From Primorskyibacter sedentarius (lineage in GTDB: Bacteria > Pseudomonadota > Alphaproteobacteria > Rhodobacterales > Rhodobacteraceae), in assembly GCF_004342065.1 (NCBI RefSeq), contig NZ_SLZU01000015.1, positions 1 to 64,000 on the forward strand: a DNA stretch of 64,000 nt, given 5' to 3'. Of this stretch, positions 8,513 to 15,905 are shown in pieces; positions within the stretch are counted from its first letter, which is position 1, and every line of letters starts with the position of its first letter. The notes beneath the pieces were generated by a model. The model did not search any database and had not been told where the DNA came from. It was given only the letters and a program-made list of their open reading frames with translations. The position numbers and the translations under genes are program-made.

Positions 8513-10207
8513 ATGGCCTATGACACGAGACCCCGCGAGGAGATCCTGGCGGCCCCGCATTTCGACACCTTACGGGCGGCGCCGGGGATGACGCAGGTCG
8601 GGCGGCGCGAGCTCCGAACGCTCGATCGGTTTTTCACTTTCGCCGCCGAACGCGGCATCGCCGTGCCCGCCGTCGCCGACTTCCTGGCCTTCGTCGCGGG
8701 GGACCGCTCAACCCGCCGGCTCGACGATCTACGCACGGCCCTCGACCGGCTCCTGCCGGACGGGACCCCCGTGCGGGAGACCGTGCGCGCGGCGATCCGT
8801 GAAAAGCGCCCACGCAGCCGGTCCTGCGACTGGCGAAGCCGGGAGGAACTGCGTGATGATCCTCTCTTGGCGCCCTACCGCGACATGCCCGCCTTTAATT
8901 ACGTGCCGCTCGAGGATCTGCGCGTGCTCGCTCGATTCCTGACCTTCACACAGGCGCGGGGCATCAACGTGCCGACAGAGGCGGACTTCTTGGCCTTCAC
9001 CGCCGATACCAGGTCGAGTCGGCGCCTGCGCAGTCTGAAGTCCGCGCTCGATCGCCTGCTGCCGGGCAATCCGGCAGTCCATGTCGTTCTGGCGGAAGCG
9101 ATCGAGGCGAAAAGCCCCCCGCGGTCGGGTCAAGGCCCTGGCACTCCTCGGGCCGTGGCGACGCGTCGCGTCGATGCTGCGGAGCTTCCGGAAGCGTGGC
9201 GGGCCTTGCTCGCCAGGATGCGCCTCGGGGCGCTGCCGATGCACACGGCCGTCCCGGCGGCGTCCGTGATCGACAGCATGGAGGAGACTCTGCGCGAATA
9301 CGTGAAGGTGCAGCGGGATGCCGGGGCAGACGTCGCGATCAGCATCGAAGGCGTGCGCCGGTTCGAAGCGTCACGCGCGGCACATGCGGCTGCGCGCAAG
9401 GATCCGAAGTATCGTGACCATGGCAACCGCCCGGCGACACGGCACACCGCCGTGATGCGCCTGCGGCAGTTCGGCGCGGCCCTCGGGCTCGATCCGCTGC
9501 TTCTCGTCGCGTTGCGCGAACATGAAGCCCTGCTTCGGCGGGACATCGGCACGGTGGTGCCGCTGAAGTTTGCCAAGCTCGACAAACTGCCTGGTCTCAA
9601 GGCCACCTGGGCAACGGCTACACGCCTGCTGGCCGAGAGTGTCGAGGCGCCCCGGCGCCAGACCCGGCTGCGCCTGCTCAACGAGGCAGTGATCGTGGCG
9701 CTCTGGACCCTGCTGCCGTTGCGCCTGCGCGACGGACAGCTGCTGTGGGGTCGGGATGTGCTGTTCGATGGCACTCGCTACCGGGTAGATATTGTCACCG
9801 CCAAGGAAGATGAGCCGCTGCGCGGAGCGTTGCACGGCGTGCTCACCCCGTTCCTCGACGCGCTGGTTCTGCGCGGGCTCGATCCGATCTGGCTCGAGGA
9901 GATGCGGGACCGGGCGATGGCCGAGGGACCGCCGCTCTTCCGTTCCGTGGATGGCCGCCAACTCGCGGCCTGCTATCCCTCGACCGTCTGGCGGACGCAT
10001 TTCCGGACCGGCGCGCATATCTCGCGCAGCCAGGTGCATACGGAAATGGGTCAGCTTGGCCCGGAAGGCGTGGAGGCGGCCTTGGCACTCGCTGCGCAGC
10101 GGGACCCGCGCACCGCCTCCCACTACCAGGGCAAGGCCGTCGCCGCCGCCCGTCGCCGCAAAGGACAGGACATGGTCGATACCCTGCTCGAGGAGTGTCT
10201 GGGGTAA
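8513..10207 (+). CDS. second tyrosine recombinase with duplicated N-terminal domain
   Basis: A 564-residue tyrosine recombinase. Catalytic candidates: Arg404/406 in LLPLRLRDGQLLW, Lys431, the H-x-x-R box AHISRSQVH (His502, Arg505) and Tyr538 in TASHYQG. The N-terminus contains a tandem duplication of about 100 residues: LRTLDRFFTFAAERGI (35-50) matches LRVLARFLTFTQARGI (136-151), and RTALDRLLPDG (74-84) matches KSALDRLLPGN (176-186). The start codon follows the stop of the first recombinase by one base. The pair probably acts as a heteromeric recombinase moving this element or a sub-element. Downstream it is followed by a gap of about 170 bp before the MazF-like gene. Confidence 0.8.
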   Translation: MAYDTRPREEILAAPHFDTLRAAPGMTQVGRRELRTLDRFFTFAAERGIAVPAVADFLAFVAGDRSTRRLDDLRTALDRLLPDGTPVRETVRAAIREKRPRSRSCDWRSREELRDDPLLAPYRDMPAFNYVPLEDLRVLARFLTFTQARGINVPTEADFLAFTADTRSSRRLRSLKSALDRLLPGNPAVHVVLAEAIEAKSPPRSGQGPGTPRAVATRRVDAAELPEAWRALLARMRLGALPMHTAVPAASVIDSMEETLREYVKVQRDAGADVAISIEGVRRFEASRAAHAAARKDPKYRDHGNRPATRHTAVMRLRQFGAALGLDPLLLVALREHEALLRRDIGTVVPLKFAKLDKLPGLKATWATATRLLAESVEAPRRQTRLRLLNEAVIVALWTLLPLRLRDGQLLWGRDVLFDGTRYRVDIVTAKEDEPLRGALHGVLTPFLDALVLRGLDPIWLEEMRDRAMAEGPPLFRSVDGRQLAACYPSTVWRTHFRTGAHISRSQVHTEMGQLGPEGVEAALALAAQRDPRTASHYQGKAVAAARRRKGQDMVDTLLEECLG

Positions 10208-10379
10208 GGATTTGCGGCTCAGACAATCATGCTGGTCTTGCAGACCAGCAAGTAAAGTAGGGTGGACACAAGGGATATCGGTTCCGCCGCGCAGTCGCTG
10301 TGACGCGCGGCGGAACAGAGATCCCTGGTCTCGAAGGTTGTTCAGCTGGTGTCGTTTCACACGCCAAGAGGAGACTTCA

Positions 10380-10847
10380 ATGTATCACCAATCCCACCCA
10401 ATTCTGCCCGCTGATGACGATACTTGCCAGCCAGAGCGCGGCGATGTCGTCCTGTTCCGTTTTCCGGTCAACGATGGGGAAGACGAGGTCGACGGGCCCA
10501 AGCGTCGACCCTGCCTGGTGCTCGACACCTTCGACTGCGGCGGTGAGCGCTTCGTCGAACTCGCCTACGGCACGTCGGCCAAGACCAAGGCGAACCGCGG
10601 CTACGAGATCTTGGTCAAGCAGGCCGCTTCTCGCGCGTCCGCAGGGCTGGACAAACCGACACGCTTTGTCGGGGCCCGGCGGACCATCGTGCACATCAAC
10701 GACAGCGGCTCTGATTGCTTGGCCGAAGGGATGAAAGTGATCGGTCACCTCGATAACGCGCTCCTGGCGCGCATGAACGCCGTCCGCGCACGGATCCAGG
10801 CGGAAGCGGATATTGCCGCACACTACCGTGAGGAAAATTGCCGGTAA
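10380..10847 (+). CDS. PemK/MazF-like protein
   Basis: A 155-residue protein whose core resembles the MazF/PemK fold: GDVVLFRFPVNDG (21-33), then GPKRRPCLVLDTF, then VELAYGTS, and TRFVGARRTIVHIND. Members are usually mRNA endoribonuclease toxins. A strong AGAGGAGA precedes the ATG at 10380. There is no obvious antitoxin immediately upstream; the next gene encodes an unrecognised 146-residue protein. It is longer than typical MazF, with an extra C-terminal helix-rich tail (LARMNAVRARIQAEADIAAH), so it may be a non-toxic relative. Family call is moderate. Confidence 0.5.
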   Translation: MYHQSHPILPADDDTCQPERGDVVLFRFPVNDGEDEVDGPKRRPCLVLDTFDCGGERFVELAYGTSAKTKANRGYEILVKQAASRASAGLDKPTRFVGARRTIVHINDSGSDCLAEGMKVIGHLDNALLARMNAVRARIQAEADIAAHYREENCR

Positions 10848-10871
10848 AAGGCGCGATAGGCGCACGAAGAT

Positions 10872-10895
10872 CGCGGTTTCCGATAGGGAACCGCG
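10872..10895 (+). terminator. hairpin after the MazF-like gene
   Basis: CGCGGTTTCC and GGGAACCGCG flank GATA, forming a 10-bp stem with one G-T pair, 24 bases after the MazF-like stop. It has no T-run, so it may be a weak terminator or a processing/stability hairpin between cotranscribed genes. Confidence 0.4.
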
Positions 10896-10939
10896 CCTTC
10901 TGGCACTCCCAGACCCCCAACAAAACAAGGATACAGACA

Positions 10940-11380
10940 ATGGAACTTCCCTGCACCTCCGCCGACGAACTCACCACTATGGCCGCCTCCTGCTTCCCGC
11001 TGGCCCGCGCCGCCGCGACCGGCATCGAGCAGGATGTGCTCGACCTCATTGCGCCTGCACCCAAGCGCGAGGCCAAGAAACTGGCGGCCCGGCTTCAGAG
11101 CGGGGCGATCTTCGAGAAAGGCATCCTTGCGATGCTGCACGAGATCGTCGGCGTGCTCGACTCCGAGATCGTCGAGGGTACCTATGTGGAGACCTGCTAC
11201 GATCACAGCCCGGAGAACGTATCGGAGAACCAGAGCTGGAGCCGGGAACGTCTCACACCCGATGCCGAGAGGCTGACCAGCGCGCTCGCGGTGCTGAACG
11301 AGCTCTACGCCACACTCTCGGCGGTGCACGATGTCCTGCGCGCGGAAAAGGCACTGGAAGAGATGCGTGCCGCGGCCTGA
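10940..11380 (+). CDS. hypothetical protein, 146 aa
   Basis: A 146-residue, mostly helical protein of unrecognised family. It begins MELPCTSADELTTMAAS and ends with a heptad-like stretch (VLNELYATLSAVHDVLRAEK) that could be a coiled coil. No signal peptide or transmembrane segment is present. It follows the MazF-like gene by 92 bp on the same strand, so it may be a partner of that gene; this is inference from position only. Confidence 0.55.
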   Translation: MELPCTSADELTTMAASCFPLARAAATGIEQDVLDLIAPAPKREAKKLAARLQSGAIFEKGILAMLHEIVGVLDSEIVEGTYVETCYDHSPENVSENQSWSRERLTPDAERLTSALAVLNELYATLSAVHDVLRAEKALEEMRAAA

Positions 11381-11578
11381 TTGAGCACGCGAGCGGGAAC
11401 ACCCGCGTCAGGGCGTGCCGACGATCCTTCTGCTGCTACAGTTGTCGGCGCGCCCGCCCAAAAAATGCATCCGTGCAGTTCTCCGCTGAATGGGCTCCCG
11501 AAACGCGGGCCCACTTACATCACCGAGCCGCCCTCATGCACCCGCGTCTCGAATGGATGCCAAGGAAGGACACGCAAC

Positions 11579-12001
11579 ATGACCCGTCACTCCCGCCAAA
11601 CACAAGGCTTCGAACGCATCTCCGCCATGATGGATGTCGAAAAAGAAATGGAAATCCTCGAAGATAGTATCGAGTTCGCCGCACGCCTGATGGTGACATT
11701 CATCGACCCAGGATGCGGTGACGCAGACGGCCTGGAGGCGATCACGCGAAAGCTGGCGACCGCAACTTCTGAAGCCCCGCCCGACATCGCGAAGGTCGAC
11801 CAACTTTTGAAGCGCGCGCTGGCGATGTGCTTCGATTGCGGCTGGCTGGCCGGTGACACTGAGGTTACTCCGTGGCACCTGACTCGTCTGATGCTTCAGG
11901 CAGTTTCGGATGACGACAGGCTTAGAAACCTCGTGGACAGCTCCCTTGCAGCGCAGCAAACCGCGGATACGTCAACGCGGGACAGGCAACCCCAGAGATA
12001 A
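11579..12001 (+). CDS. hypothetical protein, 140 aa; paralogue of remnant at 15.5 kb
   Basis: A 140-residue helical protein of unrecognised family. The ATG at 11579 follows a strong AGGAAGGA, which rejects the longer frame from 11381. Residues include FERISAMMDVEKEMEIL near the N-terminus and PWHLTRLMLQAVSDDDRLR near 100-118. The last roughly 55 codons and the DNA beyond the stop recur in diverged form at 15467-15866, where the rest of the gene is missing. It is convergent with the 82-residue gene ending at 12101. Confidence 0.6.
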   Translation: MTRHSRQTQGFERISAMMDVEKEMEILEDSIEFAARLMVTFIDPGCGDADGLEAITRKLATATSEAPPDIAKVDQLLKRALAMCFDCGWLAGDTEVTPWHLTRLMLQAVSDDDRLRNLVDSSLAAQQTADTSTRDRQPQR

Positions 12002-12209
12002 TGAGCAGGGCGAGTTGGCGTGGTGTTTTCCACGTCGGCGCCTCAACTCTGCGTAGGAACTGGTGCTGTGGGCTGGGACGAACCGCCTTCATCGCCCCGC
12101 TTAGCCCTCGTCCTCGAGACAGGCGATTTCGCCCTGATCGGTCGAAGTCGTGAGCCATGTCGGCTCATCAGGCCCGGTTCCCTCGAACTCCGCTATCAAT
12201 GCTAAACTG
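11819..12209. repeat. diverged direct repeat, copy A
   Basis: This segment holds the 3' ends of two convergent genes (140-residue plus-strand and 82-residue minus-strand) and their spacer. It matches 15467-15866 in the same orientation along its length. Landmarks: CTGGCGAYGTGC at the start, CAGGCAGTYTCGGATG, ACAGCTCCC, GGGACGAACCG versus CGGACGAACTG, and GTCCTCGRGACA, ending at TGCTAAACTG. Identity is high in patches and lower between them. Confidence 0.72.
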
Positions 12210-12349
12210 GCCGACAGAGTTAAGAAAGGCGCAAGTCCTCTGTCGTCGTCTTCTATTGCGGCGATTACGTCTGACGCAGTCGCTTCAACGTCGAGGGCGC
12301 AATGCTGGTCCACGTCGAACGCGATTTGACCTCCGATAGCAATGACCAT
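12101..12349 (-). CDS. small hypothetical protein, 82 aa
   Basis: An 82-residue acidic protein (MVIAIGGQIAFDVDQH start, GEIACLEDEG end) of unrecognised family, looking alpha/beta and soluble. The ATG at 12349 has AAGGAAAG just upstream. It is convergent with the 140-residue gene. A diverged copy of its 3' end, with the stop codon changed, lies in copy B of the repeat at about 15750-15800. It may be cotranscribed with the 79-residue gene upstream, 56 bp away. Confidence 0.58.
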   Translation of the reverse strand: MVIAIGGQIAFDVDQHCALDVEATASDVIAAIEDDDRGLAPFLTLSASLALIAEFEGTGPDEPTWLTTSTDQGEIACLEDEG

Positions 12350-12405
12350 GTCAACTTTCCTTTCTTCTGGACGTGCGGCGACACCGTGCCGAGTTCCGCA
12401 GGGGT

Positions 12406-12645
12406 TCAGCGCCAATCACACAATGCGAGACAAATGGCAGTCTTGTTGAATACCGCACCATCGGCCGTCGTCTGACCAGCGAGTTCCTCGCAAAGAAACG
12501 CAGCGGCACAGCTGATTCCGAATTCTTCGACGAGCCTGCATGTCTTTTGATAAAGACCATAGTCGTTGCTGAACTCCATTGAGATGCTCCACGTTTTCCA
12601 GCTTTTATCGCCATTGTAAGCACTGGGTTTCCTCTTGGTCTTCAT
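12406..12645 (-). CDS. small protein resembling DUF7249
   Basis: A 79-residue protein. A perfectly placed AAGGAGAT precedes the ATG at 12645, fixing the start. The stretch YNGDKSWKTWSISMEF followed by NDYGLY (residues 9-30) resembles the YNG..N.ETWNV.LW..ND.GLY signature I recall for DUF7249, a small family in phages, plasmids and integrative elements. Function is unknown. The neighbours (82-residue protein and plasmid-like helicase) agree with a mobile-element setting. Family call from memory, moderate. Confidence 0.6.
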   Translation of the reverse strand: MKTKRKPSAYNGDKSWKTWSISMEFSNDYGLYQKTCRLVEEFGISCAAAFLCEELAGQTTADGAVFNKTAICLALCDWR

Positions 12646-12971
12646 ATCTTGATCTCCTTTTCTTGTTCTGAACAGGAGATCGTTTCGATTGCGTCGTTGC
12701 GGAAACGCATCGGTGGGCGTGGCGCAGAAACTCACTGTTTCCGGTTTCGCAACATCGGCCCCTTTTTTGACACGCGCCGCGGAGCCGGGAACCGCAAAGT
12801 TGCGCTGCGCTGCGCGTCATGTCGGCGCTCTTCGATCTTCGGGGCCAAGGGGCGAGGAACCCGGTCGAGATGGGTCAACCGGCCCTGACAGGGAACCAAG
12901 CACGGCGCCCGACGGCCTCAACTTGCTTGCCAGCGCAGATGCCAGCGCCCGTCGGCCCCGATATTCGCGGG
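12646..12971. other. 326-bp gap, no feature recognised
   Basis: Lies between the end of the helicase gene (right, minus strand) and the start of the DUF7249-like gene (left, minus strand). No protein gene, clear hairpin or repeat was seen; it should carry the promoter of the small genes. Confidence 0.4.
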
Positions 12972-15356
12972 TCAAATAGCCTTGCTGCTGAAGACACTCG
13001 CAGCATTCAACGTCGAGATCGGGGTGGAATCACGTAGCGGCCCATGCGCCACTTCGGCCACCTGTCGCGGACATTCCCCCGCCCGGGCCAAGACGAGACA
13101 GGTCTCGGCCCGGGCGCGCGGCAAGTCCCGTCGGATTCGGATCGCATGCAGTTCTAAACCCCTCACACCGCTATTGATGTCATTCATAGCGGCGCGAGGG
13201 TTTTTCCGGGTGCGGGCCAGCCAGGTTTCCGCGGCCTTGTCGCTCTTGAACGCACCAGGGGTGCATTTCGGCAGTTCCTTGGCAGTCAGGACCAGAGCCC
13301 GGTTTCCGCTCGCGGCCTCCCGAAGCGCCTTACCCAAACGACCGATCCGGGGCAAAAGATCATCGAACCGGACCAAATTGTCTACCGGAATGCCCGGAAT
13401 GGGGATGTTACAGGCCAAGATCACCCGTTTGCGATAGGGCGCCCGTGCAAGCCGCAGGCGCTCGACCAACTGCCGCGTGCAGCATTCCCGGTGCTGCATC
13501 TGGATTTCCCGGATCCGGTCGTCAGGGTGCACACGAACTGACGCCGCCACGCTCTCTCCGGACGACATCTCGTAGGGGACAAGAACCTCGGGCATCTGGC
13601 GGCGGCCATTCTCGTCAGCTTTTACGAACTGCAATGGCCGTTCGTCCCGGTCGCCGAAAAGGCTGCGGCCCTGATCCTCCAGCGCCTCCACCGGCAGCTC
13701 GTTCCGGCCCAGAACGATGACCGTCGAGTAATTCTCGTAACGGTTCGACCCGAGTGCCCTGTCACCGAACCATAGCCAGCTCGCGCCGAAAAGCTTGCGA
13801 TCGAGCATGATCCTAACGGCCTCGCAATCCGGCGTCGACCGCGAAATTAGTCCGGCTTCTTCGAAGAACTTGCGGGCCACCTTTTTCGTGCAACCGACAA
13901 GAACACCGCCGACGCGGTCATTCCTGTCCCGTTCGACTTCGGTCTCGATTAGCAACCGGCACTCTTGTCGAAGTTTACCGGATCCGAGCAGCTGCGTCGT
14001 ACTCATCCGCAGGTTCGAGACCTGAGTGATCTCCGCGTTCGGCTGCAACCGCTGGGCGCTGACCTCGATCCCGGGAAAGAAGGTGTGGAGAATGGTCTCG
14101 CTTGCATCCGCGTCGAGGATGAGCGTCGGAATGTTGCCCAGGACTTTCCTCGCGCCGTGACAGACGATCTCCTCGACTTCCGTGGTGTCGCCATTATCCG
14201 CCATATATCGCCGAAGGCGAAGCGAGATCCGATCCGGTGTTACCCGGCCAAGATCTCGGGCATCTGCCAAGGCTTCCCAGATCCGCGCGTATCGGTGGGC
14301 GTTGGATTTGCAGGCCTGGAACCGCGCGAACGCCTTGATCTGCTCCTCTGTCGTCATGTCTGGCTTGATCGCAGGCAGCTGTTCGACGTTTTCCCGCTCC
14401 TCCAATGCAAAACGACGGTATTGCGTTCCATCATAGGGCAAGCTCGAAAAGTCGCGACCCGAGCGGAGGACGTCGATGACTTTTTTCGCAGCCCGCAGAA
14501 TGATGTTGCTTTCTGCCGGTTCGTCTTTTGGTTCGGGAAATCGCCGGTCCCGGGTGAAGGATTCCACCGACACCGAGGTCGGGCGCAGCATCTTGGGCCA
14601 GAATTTCTCGTCCACAACACGCAGTGCCTTTGTGCGTCCGGTGGGCGTCGGCAGATAGATGAAGTTGTGCGCGCCATAGCGGTCGACAGGGATACCCTCG
14701 GGCAGCTCGAAGCTTTGCCGCTGATAGGCGCAGCTGTCGAACAGCGGGCAGCGCCGCACGATCTCGTCGGCGCCTTTCCCTTCGCGCAATTGGCACAGCG
14801 TGTCGCCGACCTTCAGGCCCGCACCGGCCACCTTCTCCGCCAGTTCCCACTTCTGGCACATGCGGGAACTCGGTTTTTCGGGGTCCAAGGACGAACGTCC
14901 GCGGATCTGTGCCGTAAGAGTGCCGTTTGTGTCCGTGGCCAGAGCACGCGCCCTGTCACACGCCTCCTCAGAAAGATCCGTCGTGGGCGACAGGAAAAGC
15001 GCATCACCGCCAATCCGGGTTCGCGAGTTTCCGGCGAGGATCGCCTGCGTCCTGGTCGTCTTGCCGCTTCCCGGACTGGGGGCGAGCGCAAGAGCCGGAG
15101 CCGGATCCTCGCTTTCAAAATCGTGGGCGGCGGCATCGCCGAGGATGGTGAAGACAGTCTCGTCGATCGTGCGTCCGACCTCCTCGAGACTGGCGAAGTT
15201 CGTTACCGGCGCGGGATGCGGCCAGGGCACGACGTCCGTGCCGGCGAACTGACCTTTCGTGTTGCGAATTACGGGAGCCGACGCAGGAACGGCATCGGCG
15301 GACGGGGCGGTGGTGGGGTGTGCATGATGTGTCATGCGCATAATTTCGGTTCGCAC
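12972..15356 (-). CDS. P-loop protein with an iron-sulfur-helicase-like cysteine set
   Basis: A 794-residue protein. Walker A is APSPGSGKTT (residues 92-101). Four cysteines follow (Cys167, Cys188, Cys203 and Cys209 in RRCPLFDSCAYQRQ), then a Walker B-like LRVVDEKF (246-252) and LILDADAS (412-419). Cysteines between Walker A and Walker B recall XPD/DinG-type 4Fe-4S helicases, suggesting a DNA helicase or primase-helicase of a mobile element. The C-terminal third is unrecognised. The GTG at 15356 is chosen because GAGGAG precedes it at suitable spacing; an ATG six codons in is the alternative. It lies between the two copies of the 400-bp repeat. Confidence 0.62.
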   Translation of the reverse strand: MRTEIMRMTHHAHPTTAPSADAVPASAPVIRNTKGQFAGTDVVPWPHPAPVTNFASLEEVGRTIDETVFTILGDAAAHDFESEDPAPALALAPSPGSGKTTRTQAILAGNSRTRIGGDALFLSPTTDLSEEACDRARALATDTNGTLTAQIRGRSSLDPEKPSSRMCQKWELAEKVAGAGLKVGDTLCQLREGKGADEIVRRCPLFDSCAYQRQSFELPEGIPVDRYGAHNFIYLPTPTGRTKALRVVDEKFWPKMLRPTSVSVESFTRDRRFPEPKDEPAESNIILRAAKKVIDVLRSGRDFSSLPYDGTQYRRFALEERENVEQLPAIKPDMTTEEQIKAFARFQACKSNAHRYARIWEALADARDLGRVTPDRISLRLRRYMADNGDTTEVEEIVCHGARKVLGNIPTLILDADASETILHTFFPGIEVSAQRLQPNAEITQVSNLRMSTTQLLGSGKLRQECRLLIETEVERDRNDRVGGVLVGCTKKVARKFFEEAGLISRSTPDCEAVRIMLDRKLFGASWLWFGDRALGSNRYENYSTVIVLGRNELPVEALEDQGRSLFGDRDERPLQFVKADENGRRQMPEVLVPYEMSSGESVAASVRVHPDDRIREIQMQHRECCTRQLVERLRLARAPYRKRVILACNIPIPGIPVDNLVRFDDLLPRIGRLGKALREAASGNRALVLTAKELPKCTPGAFKSDKAAETWLARTRKNPRAAMNDINSGVRGLELHAIRIRRDLPRARAETCLVLARAGECPRQVAEVAHGPLRDSTPISTLNAASVFSSKAI

Positions 15357-15466
15357 CCACGCTCCTCGTTGCGGTTTGCCCTAACTCAAAACGGTTGTTG
15401 CCAACAATTCGAGTTAAATGCCGAAAAGAAAACGCTGAACCGTCAAGATTGACTGCCGTTCGGCCT

Positions 15467-15655
15467 CTGGCGACGTGCCACGCCCGCGGTTGGCTGACCG
15501 ATGACAACGAGGATCGTCCGTGCCGCCTACCCCGTCTCATGCTGCAGGCAGTCTCGGATGGCGACAGGCTCAGAGACCAGTTGGACAGCTCCCATGTACC
15601 GCTGCAAACCACCGGGGATGTGTCAACGCAGGAAAGACAACCCCAAGGACTATGA
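15467..15655 (+). pseudogene. 3' remnant of the 140-aa hypothetical gene
   Basis: In-frame translation gives PRLMLQAVSDGDRLRDQLD and VSTQERQPQG, closely matching the C-terminal end of the protein encoded at 11579-12001. Nothing upstream continues the homology. It is best read as a truncated duplicate, not an expressed gene. Confidence 0.65.
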
Positions 15656-15866
15656 GTAAGGGCGAATTCGCGTATTGCTTTCAACGTCTACCCTGCATGT
15701 CGACTACAAGATTGGTGCTTCGGGCTCGGACGAACTGTCATCATCGCCCCACTCGACCTTCGTCCTCGGGACAAGCGAACTCGCCCAAATCACCGCAATC
15801 TCCTTGAACGCACTTCGGTACATTCGTTGAAAATTTCCCAGATCGGCTACGGAACGTGCTAAACTG
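15467..15866. repeat. diverged direct repeat, copy B
   Basis: Second copy of the segment at 11819-12209, same orientation, more degraded. It keeps the tail of the 140-residue protein gene and the tail of the convergent 82-residue gene, but the 5' parts of both are absent. The stretch 15357-15905 otherwise holds no gene; it includes the helicase start region on one side and, on the other, the upstream region of the solute-binding protein. Confidence 0.7.
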
Positions 15867-15905
15867 CATTTGTTTGAAAACTCGATTTCTCTGCACGAGT
15901 GCTTT

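Noticed and set aside
13965-15452. Plus-strand frame of 495 codons opposite the P-loop gene
   Set aside because: Shadow composition; the minus-strand gene has Walker motifs and a good ribosome site.
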